This document shows positions 11,373-22,300 of a stretch of 64,000 nt of DNA, in pieces. Made by a program: the position numbers and the translations under genes. Every line of letters starts with the position of its first letter. Positions within the stretch are counted from its first letter, which is position 1. The DNA comes from Undaria pinnatifida (lineage: Eukaryota > Sar > Phaeophyceae > Laminariales > Alariaceae), in assembly GCA_012845835.1 (NCBI GenBank), contig JABAKD010000006.1, positions 5,017,044-5,081,043 on the forward strand, in the 5' to 3' direction. The notes under the pieces are model-generated. The model did no database searches. It was not told where the DNA came from and was given only the letters and a program-made list of their open reading frames with translations.

Positions 11373-12478
11373 TATATATTATCCCCTGGAGTCAACCAAC
11401 GAAAACCAGGCTTAAAAGCGGACACAGCAGTATCTAGACTATACTACTAAGTATTAAATATATATAATAGAAGACCACAAAGTCACATTTATTTATATCT
11501 AATATTTTTTTATAAAGATATTTTTTTTCCCCCGATGACACCGGGATTCGAACCAACGAGAAGACCTTGAGGCTTATAGTACATACCGGTACTACTACTG
11601 TATACACCAGGTTTGAACATACCATTATCATTAGGTACTACGCTGTTGGATCACAATGCACGCCCAGCTCAGATCAGTCCGGCTATTATATAGACTATAG
11701 CCCAGCAGCGCAGCGTAGCGCCGTGCGGAGCCGTGCGGTGCGGTGCCGTGCCCTTCGCTGCGGTGCTGTGTCGTGCTGCGCTGTGTGCTTTCTTTCGAAC
11801 ATAGAGCAGTAGTACCGGGTATAACACATACGTCATGTACTACTTTTTTTCTTCTTTTTTCTTTTTCTACATGATGATGATGTATATTTGATCCTTCACG
11901 GCCCCCTGTTTTTCCCCCCACGCAAATTACCCCTGTACTACTGCCGATCAGAACGTAACACAGGTAACAAAAGCACACATACATGTTAAATTAAAGGTGG
12001 GGGACACAGAGTGCCCCCTGCAGGTCTACCAATTGAGCAGGTCCTCGGAGAGTACTCACTTTCGTTCCTTCGTAGAGATGTAGCTTTATTTATTATTCGT
12101 TTCCACCAGAGCCCGGGATGATAGCTTCTGAGATCGGAGGCACGTGCCTCCGATCTGCTTCCTAACTTTCCCGAATATAAAACGCCAACCTTATCATACG
12201 AAACCCATTCAAATGATCTCAAATTCGGATACTTACAGGCCTTTCGAGGCCGTATGTTAACACTAGCCCACCCTGATGAGTCGCATATATATGCAGAAAT
12301 ATGGGAGATTCGGGGAAACTCCGGTTCTACGAACTAGACCATGAGTCGAAGATGCGGCTCCTCAAAACCCACTCCCACACCTCTAACCGTCTGGATATTA
12401 TGGAGCCAGGAACACGCGAAGAAAAGCAGTAGAAAGAAACCCAGACCCTACAACAAGACAAGAGTCACCCATCAAAAA
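11373..12478. other. intergenic, no gene recognised
   Basis: AT-rich sequence with a GTGCGGTGCGGTGC-type run at 11725-11790. On the minus strand near 11545-11560 GGTTCGAATCCC looks like a tRNA B box, but no tRNA fold surrounds it. The inverted pair GGAGGCACGTGCCTCC lies near 12136. I see nothing coding. Confidence 0.5.
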
Positions 12479-12575
12479 CCTGCCGCATGCCGCCGGTGTG
12501 GCGGGGGGGGCAGAAAAGGCTCTAGAATCTGCCGCATGCCGCCGGTGTGGCGGGGGGGGCAGGGAAGGCTCTACG
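12479..12575. repeat. two 49-bp tandem units
   Basis: CTGCCGCATGCCGCCGGTGT followed by GGCGGGGGGGG and AAGGCTCT is repeated at 12480 and 12529. It lies in an unassigned GC-rich stretch (12331-13130) that could be the long terminal repeat of the adjacent chromovirus remnant; no LTR borders could be fixed. Confidence 0.75.
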
Positions 12576-13162
12576 GCAAACCAACCACAGAAAAGGTACT
12601 ATGGCGAGGCGAGCCCTCGTCGATATGGAGGGGAACACAGGCGCTAACACAAGGGATAAGTCATGCGAAAAACCTCCCGCGGGCCATCGGCAAGGCGGGG
12701 GGTTAGACGAGGAAACGACAAATACCCGGGATGGAAGGTGGCAACACGTACAGCCCCGCTAGGGGAGGAAATGTTTAGACCAAAAAAAACAAAGTAGAAC
12801 AAATAAAACACATGAAAGATAAAAAAGGACACACAGACCCGCACATAGCCCTGTACCACGTTACGCGCGAACAGGGTACCCTGGTCGCCCCCCGGCTCTG
12901 GGCTGAGGAGGGCGTCGGCAGGGCGAAATTGAACAATGACGAAAAGGCGACAGCCCTGCGCCTCAGACAGCGGCGTTTTTTTACCCGAACCCTGACCCGG
13001 CACTGAGCAGGGGGTTCGGCAGGACAGGAAAAAAAATGGAAAGAACCGCGCCAAAACTCGACGAAGACCCTCAGGACACTACGAACAACCCAAAGACGAA
13101 GACGCAAAACTCATAACCAAAAAAAAATGAAGAACTATCGAGGAGCGGTGGTGGCTTGGAAG

Positions 13163-13988
13163 TCAACTGGCCACGGCCGCGCCTCGAGATTCGTCTACGT
13201 TACGTTGGATTTCCCGAGGAAACGCACTGGCGATGTGAACTTGCAAGCACCAAGAACCTCGTGTGGCTCCCGTTGAAGTCGTGTAGCGCGCCGGGGGAAG
13301 AGGGTCCCGGGTCGTCCAGAAAGCGGACCAGGTATAATACCTTGTCCTCGGTAGCGCTCGCGCTGATTTTTCCAAGCCACCATAAACCATCGTCTCCCTG
13401 GTACCAAAAGTGGGCTCCCTTAGTAGGGAGTACTGTGTCGTGGTAGCGACGGAGCCAATCGGCGCGGGGAACACAGGCGTAGCCCAGCGCTAGGAAACGT
13501 TCCCCGTTGTTGCGGGAGAGCTCACGCTGTGCCGCCCCGATCCGCATTAGGCGGTAGAGGCGGTTGGTTTGGCGGTGCTGGTCCGGGGTTCCGGCCCAAT
13601 AACGCAAGATGTGGGAGCGGGAGAGGTGAAGGTCCATTTCCCGCTCCCACGAGGGTTCGGAGAGTCCCGCCCAATGCGTCTTGTATAGCACCGCGATGAC
13701 GCCACCTCGCCCCCGTACCGACTGATGACCAGTGATCTGCTCCACCTCCAGCCGTTGGAGGGGAGTCGAAACGTCGTCTTGAGTGACGTGGTACGGTGGG
13801 GACTTCTTGGAAAACTTGTTGATGAGCACATACTGTGTCAGCCCCGCCGGTAGGTATTTGGGCATGTCCCCGCTGTCGAGGGGGTTGGCACAAGGTTTGC
13901 AGCGCTCGATGGCCACACACCGAAACCACAGCACAGCTGAGCACAACAGGGCAATTTGCTCTGCACAAGCGGCTCTTCTTCTTGGCAT
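13163..13988 (-). pseudogene. chromodomain Gypsy retrotransposon, C-terminal pol fragment
   Basis: On the minus strand a frame of about 230 codons contains a chromodomain-like block (YKTHWAGLSEPSWEREMDL, then ILRYWAGTP) followed by the conserved tail RIGAAQRELSRNNGERFLA, YACVPRADWLRRY and GAHFWYQGDDGLWWLGKISA. In intact elements this segment follows the integrase and targets insertion to marked chromatin. A frameshift near 13305 moves the end (LPPARYTTSTGA, RGSWCLQVHI) into another frame. Protease, reverse transcriptase and integrase core are absent. It is a dead remnant. Confidence 0.75.
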
Positions 13989-14086
13989 TTATCAAATCGC
14001 TGTTCGCGCCAAATCATGGGCCTCTTCTTTCTGCCCCCTTTACTACATGTTTTTAGTGGTTGCATTCTTCCTTGCCTTTTGGGCGA

Positions 14087-14128
14087 GCGTAGCGGGCGGC
14101 TTCAGCCGCCCGCGGAGCGGAGCCCTTG
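14087..14128. repeat. strong GC hairpin
   Basis: The perfect inverted pair GCGGGCGGC-TTCA-GCCGCCCGC (14092-14113) has outer arms GGGC (14081) and GCCC. It is followed directly by CCCTTGTA, the same octamer that follows the Helitron hairpin, and then by a family A cassette. Confidence 0.8.
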
Positions 14129-14167
14129 TAGTATATTACAAGTACCAACAACGCAGCTTGTAAAGGT
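14129..14167 (+). repeat. family A cassette, 5' part only
   Basis: GTAGTATATTACAAGTACCA and ACGCAGCTTG match the upstream half of the family. After that the reading becomes VKVEDWVADAIWILL instead of the usual MSIDPKF peptide, so this is a truncated or divergent member. Confidence 0.6.
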
Positions 14168-14423
14168 GGAAGATTGGGTCGCAGACGCAATCTGGATTTT
14201 GTTGGAAAGTGAGAATTGAGGTGTTTCCATGATTGGTTATCGTGACGTAGTTTTGGCAGTAGGACTGATCGGAGGTTAAGGGGAGGGAGACAAGGGTGTA
14301 TTGCCTGGCACGAGGAAATACCGCAGAAACGGGTTGCTGCGGTAGACGTGCCAGGCATGGGAAGTTTCCCTCCCAAACGTCACAGATACTAATGATGAAC
14401 CAATTCGAAAGATAAACAACAAA

Positions 14424-14486
14424 ATGAGTATTGACCCGAAATTCGTCGAACTCACAGCAGCTGATGATGACGTCCTGAAAATATCC
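14424..14486 (+). repeat. family A cassette, core
   Basis: Reads MSIDPKFVELTA then an in-frame 6-base expansion (ADDDVLKI). The 5' part (GTAGTATATTACAAG) is missing. Confidence 0.75.
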
Positions 14487-15483
14487 TTATTATATTGTTG
14501 CTCAAAACTGGGGCCAAAAAATAATGGATTTTTGAGGATATTCGGCTAAAAATCATGAGGTCGTCAGAACTGGCAAATTGGACGAACAGACAAACTACCA
14601 GTCTGGAAATGGATACGTGCGTCAGAAAGCTCTTGGAAAACAACGGGAAGCATCCCGGACAGTCTATTAGGTGTTTTGGTCGTCCCGCCAAGTAAATCGC
14701 GTATCGCGTATGATCAGCCAAAAATCTCACCTCTCTCTGGAGGCCCAAGAATAATTTCCCATGATATTATTTAGGGCCTGGATTCAAAAAGAAAAGCGTT
14801 CTCAAGAAAGGCAACAACAACGCGCATACAACACATACTTGTACTGCACATACAAACGCAGTCGTAGATCGAGAGAGGGGGCATGAACTACCTCAGCGGC
14901 CACTCCCATCCTAAATACCAGGTACCAGGTATATATTTGTATGTTGTACAGCAGCAGCACTATGCGCGTTTTTTCAGATTCGCGCAGGAAGCAACCTGAC
15001 ACAGAAACGACAGCGCAGGGCACCATCACGAGGGCACAGCTGAGCACATGTCAACACCCACCACTGCGAAGCGGCCCGTAGTTATGTCGCTGTTATTATA
15101 TAATAGTGAGTCTTTTCACCCACTTATCCGGACGGATCTTCTAGGAGTTGTTGTTGTTGTCCAGTGTTGGTCGCACGATTTTGCGGGCCTGGAAGCGCGT
15201 ACAACTAACTGCTGTGTAGTGTTGTTACCCCGACCCACCACGTGACAAGCCGAAGCAGCCTAAGTCTTCCACTTACACTGCTGCTCGTATCTGTAGTGGG
15301 CAATGTATGGCTTTTAGTATGGCGGGGCATGCCGATCGGACCGCTCTTCAAGTCTGCTGTACGTTTGCTCCGTGCTCCGTCCGCGTATGTATGGTTGTTT
15401 ACCAGCATTATTCATTAGTTGTACAGTAGTTTGCAGACAGGTCGATTGGTACCGGGGTAAACGAAGACTCTACATTTTGAAAA
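14487..15483. other. intergenic, no gene recognised
   Basis: No supported ORF, RNA gene or long repeat. A short palindromic GTACCAGGTATATAT word of the type scattered over the whole window occurs near 14920. Confidence 0.5.
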
Positions 15484-15597
15484 AAATATTTTGAGGACGT
15501 CAGCTGTGAGTTCGACGAATTTCGGGTCAATACTCACCTTTGCAAGCTGCGTTACTGCTGGTATATGTAATATACTGCAAGTACCTCTGGTATATTT
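15484..15597 (-). repeat. family A cassette
   Basis: Minus strand: CTTGCAGTATATTACATATA, then GCTTGCAAAG and GTGAGTATTGACCCG, encoding VSIDPKFVELTADVLKIF with the ATG changed to GTG. It forms a direct pair with the copy at 15697, 210 bp away. Confidence 0.85.
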
Positions 15598-15696
15598 GTT
15601 GACTGCTGGTAGAATCGCTCGTAGAACACTACCAAAAACGCCAAATGGGATGTCGTCCTGTACGTACGTAGAGCAGTCCCGAAAAGTGTGTGCAAT

Positions 15697-15805
15697 ATTT
15701 TAAGGACGTCAGCCGTGAGTTCGACGAATTTCGGGTCAATACTCACCTTTGCAAGCTGCGTTGTTGGTACTGTACTTTGTAACATAATACATGGGTGAGT
15801 TTGTA
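15697..15805 (-). repeat. family A cassette
   Basis: Minus strand copy reading VPTTQLAKVSIDPKFVELTA then DVLKIL, again GTG in place of ATG. The distal end CTCACCCATGTATTATG matches the other full-length members. Confidence 0.85.
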
Positions 15806-16010
15806 TTAATATTGTGACATATTGTGTATTCAGGCCTGATACCTGGTTGGTACCAGATACCAGATACCGCGTGTACCAGACTAAGTAAGTACCGGTATGC
15901 ATGTAAGCGCTGCGTGCGAGTACGTAGCTATCAGCAGCGGGTATGATATGAAACCGAAAAGAAGGACAAATCAACCACGAAAGCACGCTGCAAGGTTTTC
16001 GACGCGTGTG

Positions 16011-16012
16011 TC

Positions 16013-16045
<33 letters not shown>
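16011..16045. repeat. (GAT)n microsatellite
   Basis: About eleven GAT triplets upstream of the first exon of the tyrosinase-like gene. Confidence 0.95.
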
Positions 16046-16312
16046 GATATTTGCGTCGATCTGTCTGTGCCTCCGATCTGTCCTTCCTTGGCTCTCACAA
16101 GTCCAGTGACACTACTATGGGATAATCGTGACACTATTTGCCTAGACCATAGGATAACCAGACAGATAGATACGAGAGATCACGCACAGCAGACGCACAG
16201 CAGGCACACTGCTGCTGCTGCTGTCTGCATTTTTAGCAAAGCAACGCCAACCCAAGCCAGGCCAAGAGACTGTTGGACACAAACGCTTTCTTCAAAGGTA
16301 CGAGTGCCTGCC

Positions 16313-19300
16313 ATGACATATCCCGACCGCTCATACGGGGCCGTCGAGGGTCACGGGGTCGGACGATTCTGCAACCGACACTGTGATACTTCACGATCGA
16401 GCACGTGTAACATCAGTAACACGAGTGGCAACAATAAGAATATTAGTAGTAGTAGGCGTGGTATCCGTAGCAGCAGTAGTGACAGCTCTCCTATTTTCAC
16501 CAATCCTCGGCAACGCGATGATGACGAATCTCGCTCTACAACGACAAGTATAAAGCGGCGGGCAGTCTTCGGCGCTGGAACCGTGATCGTGCTGGCGTCG
16601 ATGATCGTGGGGTATGTCTTGGTGTCGAAGGTGGCGACCCCAAGAAGAAGAGAAGAAGATGAGGGTGATGTGCTGCTTGTTGATCGGCTCGATGGAGTTA
16701 GGGCTGACGACGCTGGCGATAGCTTCTTGACTGGGCGAGAGGTTGCGATGAAGGGGGAGGTGAGGACAACTAACTGCCTATCTATCGTGTTGTTCTTCAG
16801 GAAGTTTTCGTGGAAATTTTCATTTATTGCGCCTGTTTTTTCAAGATGGATTTGTTTTCGGGAGACTGGAGATCTGGAGATGATAGGCGTCGCGACAACC
16901 CCTCCGTCATGTTTCTTGTATCAACAGGCAAGCGCAGCGTTGTGTTAGACTAGACTACTACGACGCTACTGCAGCGCTGTAGTACTCTAATTATGCTGTT
17001 CGTGCAACATTACGAGAAAAGAGACGAGGAACTCGCCAAATCGAATTTCGATTTTTTTTTTTAATTTCATGAAAAATACACGAAAAATTCAACTTTGGTT
17101 CTTATCAAGGAACGGCGCAGTGCGTTCTAGGAAATAAAAAAATTCAAAAAACGCAAAAGGGTCAACGAACACCCGTGGGCAACGACCGAGGCGAGCGATG
17201 GCTCGCGTCCTCCCCGGAGCGCCGCGGCTAGTCGCAGATTCTTTTGGCCGGCAGCGGCCTGGAGGCTATGGCTCTAGGCGTCTCTTGGATGGGCTGGCGC
17301 CACCCCGCCGCCCGACACGGGCAGCAGCGACGGGGATATAGCGGTCGAACTTCTGAGCGAAGTCATCATGTGGTAGTTGGTCGTGTAACTTTCGAGGTGC
17401 AGGGCGACGAAAAACTGGGTTTGCGGCGGTCTCGGTTGTTTTCGAAGCGTCGCAGGCGGTCTACGCTGTGCTAAGGACCTTCGGAGGCCGCGCTGCGGCT
17501 GCTCCGGTGGTCCTACCTCTCGCAATGGTGACTTCTCGCCTCTCAATCAGCCGACGACATGAGCCGATTCGCGTGGCCGGCTTCGGTTACACAGAACAAT
17601 CCATGTCTAGGTGGACAAACTCCCTAAATTCAATTTTGATTTTCGACTAAATTCGACCGAGAAAGTCTTTTTTGACTTCTTTGTTGAATTTGATTTTTCG
17701 TAATAATTCTGAGAATGCCTGCTTGGTGATTCATTTCTTGACCAATCAGATGCAAATTAAATTAAATTAAACCCGAACGATCCCAAACCGCAATACAGGG
17801 GGTTATAAATCCTGCGAGGGGGGCTCCTTGGTTGAAGTTGATCCTTAATCCTGCAAGCAGCAAGCCAGTTTTCATTGATTGCCTCACACACCCCACCCGC
17901 CCCACACAACGATATCACCTCCCCCTCCAAACGCTCTCCATTAATCACCACCCAGCCCTGTAGGGCACGGACACGAGGTAGATGCGGCTGCGCCACCATA
18001 GCTAGGCCGGGAGGGCCCTCTCTCGGCTGTGCTGTGGTGGGCTAATACTACTACAGCTGCTGCTGCTGTGTCTTCGCGTTTGTCGACATACACATCCGTG
18101 CTCTCGTCTTCGGTTGTGTGTGTCGCCACACGCCCGCCCTTGTTTTACTCATCATGTACGAATGTGTCTCGCGTTTTCCGTGACAATCGTGCGCTGCCGC
18201 GTCCTAGCGGCAGATGGCAACCACGTGTGAAAGGCTACCGGACAGCAGCACGGGTGAAGTTCTGTGAGGGGGCGCGCACGTGCGTGCGCACACGGTGACA
18301 CTACTCCAATGCCTAATGCATGTCAAGGATTGCCCACACAAGATGCATGCCGTCTGCCCCCCAGTTTTAGGACACAGCATCCCGATCTACGACGAAGGCG
18401 CATTGATTTCTGCTGTCACAGCAGTTATGCAATAATGTTGCCGGAAATTTCCGCCAAGAATTTTCCCAGAAATTCGTGGTGGGCATACTTATATAGTGAT
18501 GGAAAAAAAAAAGGTTTCCAATTACATTGCAGGCATTGTTCCTATCGGACCTGGAAGGCGTTGTTATACACTCTCGATTTACTCTACAACCAGCCTATAA
18601 TTTTTTTCCAATTAATTAAACCCGAACGATCCCAAACCGCAACACAGGGGGTTATAAATCCTGCGAGGGGGGCTCTTTGGTTGAAGTTGATCCTTAATCC
18701 TGCAAGCAGCAAGCCAGTTTTCATTGATTGCGTCACACACCCCACCCGCCCCACACAACGATATCACCTCCCCCTCCAAACAAACGCTCTACATCAATCA
18801 TCACCACCCAGCCCTGTCGGGCACGGACACGAGGTAGATGCGGCTGCGCCACCATAGCGAGGCCGGGAGAGCCCTCTCTCGGCTGTGCTGTGGTGGGCTA
18901 CTACTACAGCTAGCTGCTGCTGCTCTGTCTTCTTCGCGTTTGTCGCCATACACATCCGTGCTCTTGTTTTTGGTTGTGTGTGTCGCCACACGCCCGCCCT
19001 TGTTTTACTCATCACGTATGTATGTGTCTCGCGTTTTCCGTTACAATCGTGCGCAGCCGCGTCCTAGCGGCAGATGGCAACTACGTGTGAAAGGCTGCCG
19101 GACAGCAGCACGGGTGAAGTTCTGTGAGGGTGTCTGTGAGGGTGCACGCACGTGCGTGCGCACACGGTGGAACTACTCCAAAATGCATCTCAAGGACTGC
19201 TGCCGTCTGTCCCCCAGTTTTTAGCACACAACACCCGATCTACGAAGAAGGCGCATTGATTTCTGCCGTCACAGAGGTTATGCGAGAATGTTGCCGAAAA

Positions 19301-22300
19301 TTTCGGCCAAGAATTTTCCCAGAAATTCATGATGGGCATATTTTTATAGTGATGGAAAAAAAGGTTTCAAGTAATATCGCAGGCATTTTTCCTATCGGAC
19401 CTGGAAGGCGTTATACGCTCTCGATTTACTCTCTAAAACCAATTAAAATTAAAATTAAACCCGAACGATCCCAAACCGCAACACAGGGGGTTATAAATCC
19501 TGCGAGGGGGGCTCTTTGGTTGAAGTTGATCCTTAATCCTACAAGCAGCAAGCCAGTTTTCATTGATTGCCTCACACACCCCACCCGCCCCACACAACGA
19601 TATCACCTCCCCCTCCAAACGCTCTACATAATCACCACCCAGCCATGTTGTAGGGCACGGACACGAGGTAGATGCGGCTGCGCCACCATAGCTAGGCCGG
19701 GAGGGCCCTCTCTCGGCTGTGCTGTGGTGGGCTAATACTACTACAGCTGCTGCTGCTGTGTCTTCGCGTTTGTCGCCATACACATCCGTGCTCTTGTCTT
19801 CGGTTGTGTGTGTCGTCACACGCCCGCCCTTGTTTTACTCATCATCATGTTTGTGTCTCGCGTTTCCTGTTACAATCGTGCGCTGCCGCGTCCTAGCGGC
19901 AGATGGCAACCACGTGTGAAAGGCTGCCGGACAGCAGCACGGGTGAAGTTCTGTGAGGGTGTCTGTGAGGGTGCACGCACGTGCGTGCGCACACGGTGGA
20001 ACTACTCCAAAATGCATCTCAAGGACTGCTGCCGTCTGTCCCCCAGTTTTTAGCACACAACACCCGATCTACGAAGAAGGCGCATTGATTTCTGCCGTCA
20101 CAGAGGTTATGCGAGAATGTTGCCGAAAATTTCGGCCAAGAATTTTCCCAGAAATTCATGATGGGCATATTTTTATAGTGATGGAAAAAAAAAGGTTTCA
20201 AGTAATATCGCAGGCATTTTTCCTATCGGACCTGGAAGGCGTTATACGCTCTCGATTTACTCTCTAACCAATTAGATTAAACCCGAACGATCCCAAACCG
20301 CAACACAGGGGGTTATAAATCCTGCGAGGGGGGCTCTTTGGTTGAAGTTGATCCTTAATCCTACAAGCAGCAAGCCAGTTTTCATTGATTGCCTCACACA
20401 CCCCACCCGCCCCACACAACGATATCACCTCCCCCTCCAAACGCTCTACATAATCACCACCCAGCCATGTTGTAGGGCACGGACACGAGGTAGATGCGGC
20501 TGCGCCACCATAGCTAGGCCGGGAGGGCCCTCTCTCGGCTGTGCTGTGGTGGGCTAATACTACTACAGCTGCTGCTGCTGTGTCTTCGCGTTTGTCGCCA
20601 TACACATCCGTGCTCTTGTCTTCGGTTGTGTGTGTCGTCACACGCCCGCCCTTGTTTTACTCATCATCATGTTTGTGTCTCGCGTTTCCTGTTACAATCG
20701 TGCGCTGCCGCGTCCTAGCGGCAGATGGCAACCACGTGTGAAAGGCTGCCGGACAGCAGCACAGGTAGGTGAAGTTCCGTGAGGGGGCGCGCACGTGCGT
20801 GCGCACACGGTCACACTACTCCAATGCATCTCGAGGATTGCCCGCACAAGATGAATGCCGTCTGTCCCCCAGTTTTTAGGACACAACATCCCGATCTACG
20901 AAGAAGGCGCATTGATTTCTGCTGTCACAGCAGTTATGCAAGAATGTTGCCGGAAATTTCCGCCAAGAATTTTCTGAGAAATTCGTGGTGGGCATACTTT
21001 TAAAGTTATGGAAAAAAGGTTTTCAATTACATCGCAGGCATTGTTCCTATCGGACCTGGAAGGCGTTATACACTCTCGATTTACTCTACAACCACCCTAT
21101 ATGGCAAAGTCGAAGGGCGGGCAGCGATTCCTCTGCGCTCGAGAAGACACTCTCCAGCTCTCGAGGAGACACTCTCTACTGGTCGCCGTCTGAGTAGTCG
21201 TCTATGGTACAAGGGCTGAATCGGAGGAGTGCACTCGTATGTGGCACAAGGGGTCAAATGCCTGGCAATGCTGTTGGTGGGTTGGTTGGTGGACTTTCTC
21301 ATTGCATGCGGTGTAATAATATACGGAGTATTTTTTTTTAAATTGAAAAACCTCAGCTCTGTAGTACGACCGATTGAATGGTTGACCCCTTTAGAGCCCC
21401 CGAACCCCTCCCTATACTAAATCCAAGTAATTTTGTTCCCAAAAACGGGTTTCGAATCGTAAAGGGGTTAAACTTAAAAAAGACTTTCTCGTTGGTCGAA
21501 TTTAGTCGAAAAAAACATACGATAAAAACCATATGGTGGTTGTAGAGTAAATATTCATAAATTTCCTCTTTTTTTCCAGGATTTCCATGAAAAAACGGCT
21601 GCATTATTCTATAAAAAAAATCGAAATTCGATTTTGCAAGTTCCTCGTTAATTCGGCTTTTTGCAAGTTCCTCGTTGGGGCCCGAATGAACGAGGAACTT
21701 GCCAAATCGAATTTCGATTTTTTTTTTTTAATTTCATGAAAAATACACGAAAAATTCAACTTTGGTTCTTATCAAGGAACGGCGCAGTGCGTTCTAGGAA
21801 ATAAAAACAATAAAAAAACGCAAAAGGGTCAACGAACACCCGTGGGCAACGACCGAGGCGAGCGATGGCTCGCGTCCTCCCCGGAGCGCCGCGGCTAGCC
21901 GCAGATTCTTTTGGCCGGCAGCGGCTTGGAGGCTATGGCTCTAGGCGTCTCTTGGATGGGCTGGCGCCACCCCGCCGCCCGACACGGGCAGCAGCGACGG
22001 GGATATAGCGGTCGAACTTCTGAGCGAAGTCATCATGTGATAGTTGGTCGTGTAACTTTCGAGGTGCAGGGCGACGAAAAACTGGGTTTGCGGCGGTCTC
22101 GGTTGTTTTCGAAGCGTCGCAGGCGGCCTACGCTGTGCTAAGGACCTTCGGAGGCCGCGCTGCGGCTGCTCCGGTGGTCCTACCTCTCGCAATGAATGGT
22201 GGCTTCTCGCCTCTCAATCAGCCGACGACATGGCACCAATTCGCGTGGCCGGCTTCGGTTACACAGAACAAGCCATGTCTAGGTGGACAAACTCCCTAAA

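Noticed and set aside
11531..11600. Minus-strand GGTTCGAATCCC as a tRNA 3' half
   Set aside because: No 5' half with complementary acceptor stem found upstream.
12341..12706. 121-codon Arg-rich ORF
   Set aside because: Built largely on the 49-bp tandem repeat and without recognisable domain.
17244..17474. 76-codon ORF conserved in three G elements as a gene
   Set aside because: Conserved together with the surrounding non-coding DNA of a recently moved element; an opposite-strand frame is equally conserved.
19433..19819. 125-128-codon minus-strand ORF in the tandem array as a gene
   Set aside because: Kept only in the two most recent, nearly identical units and shortened in the others.
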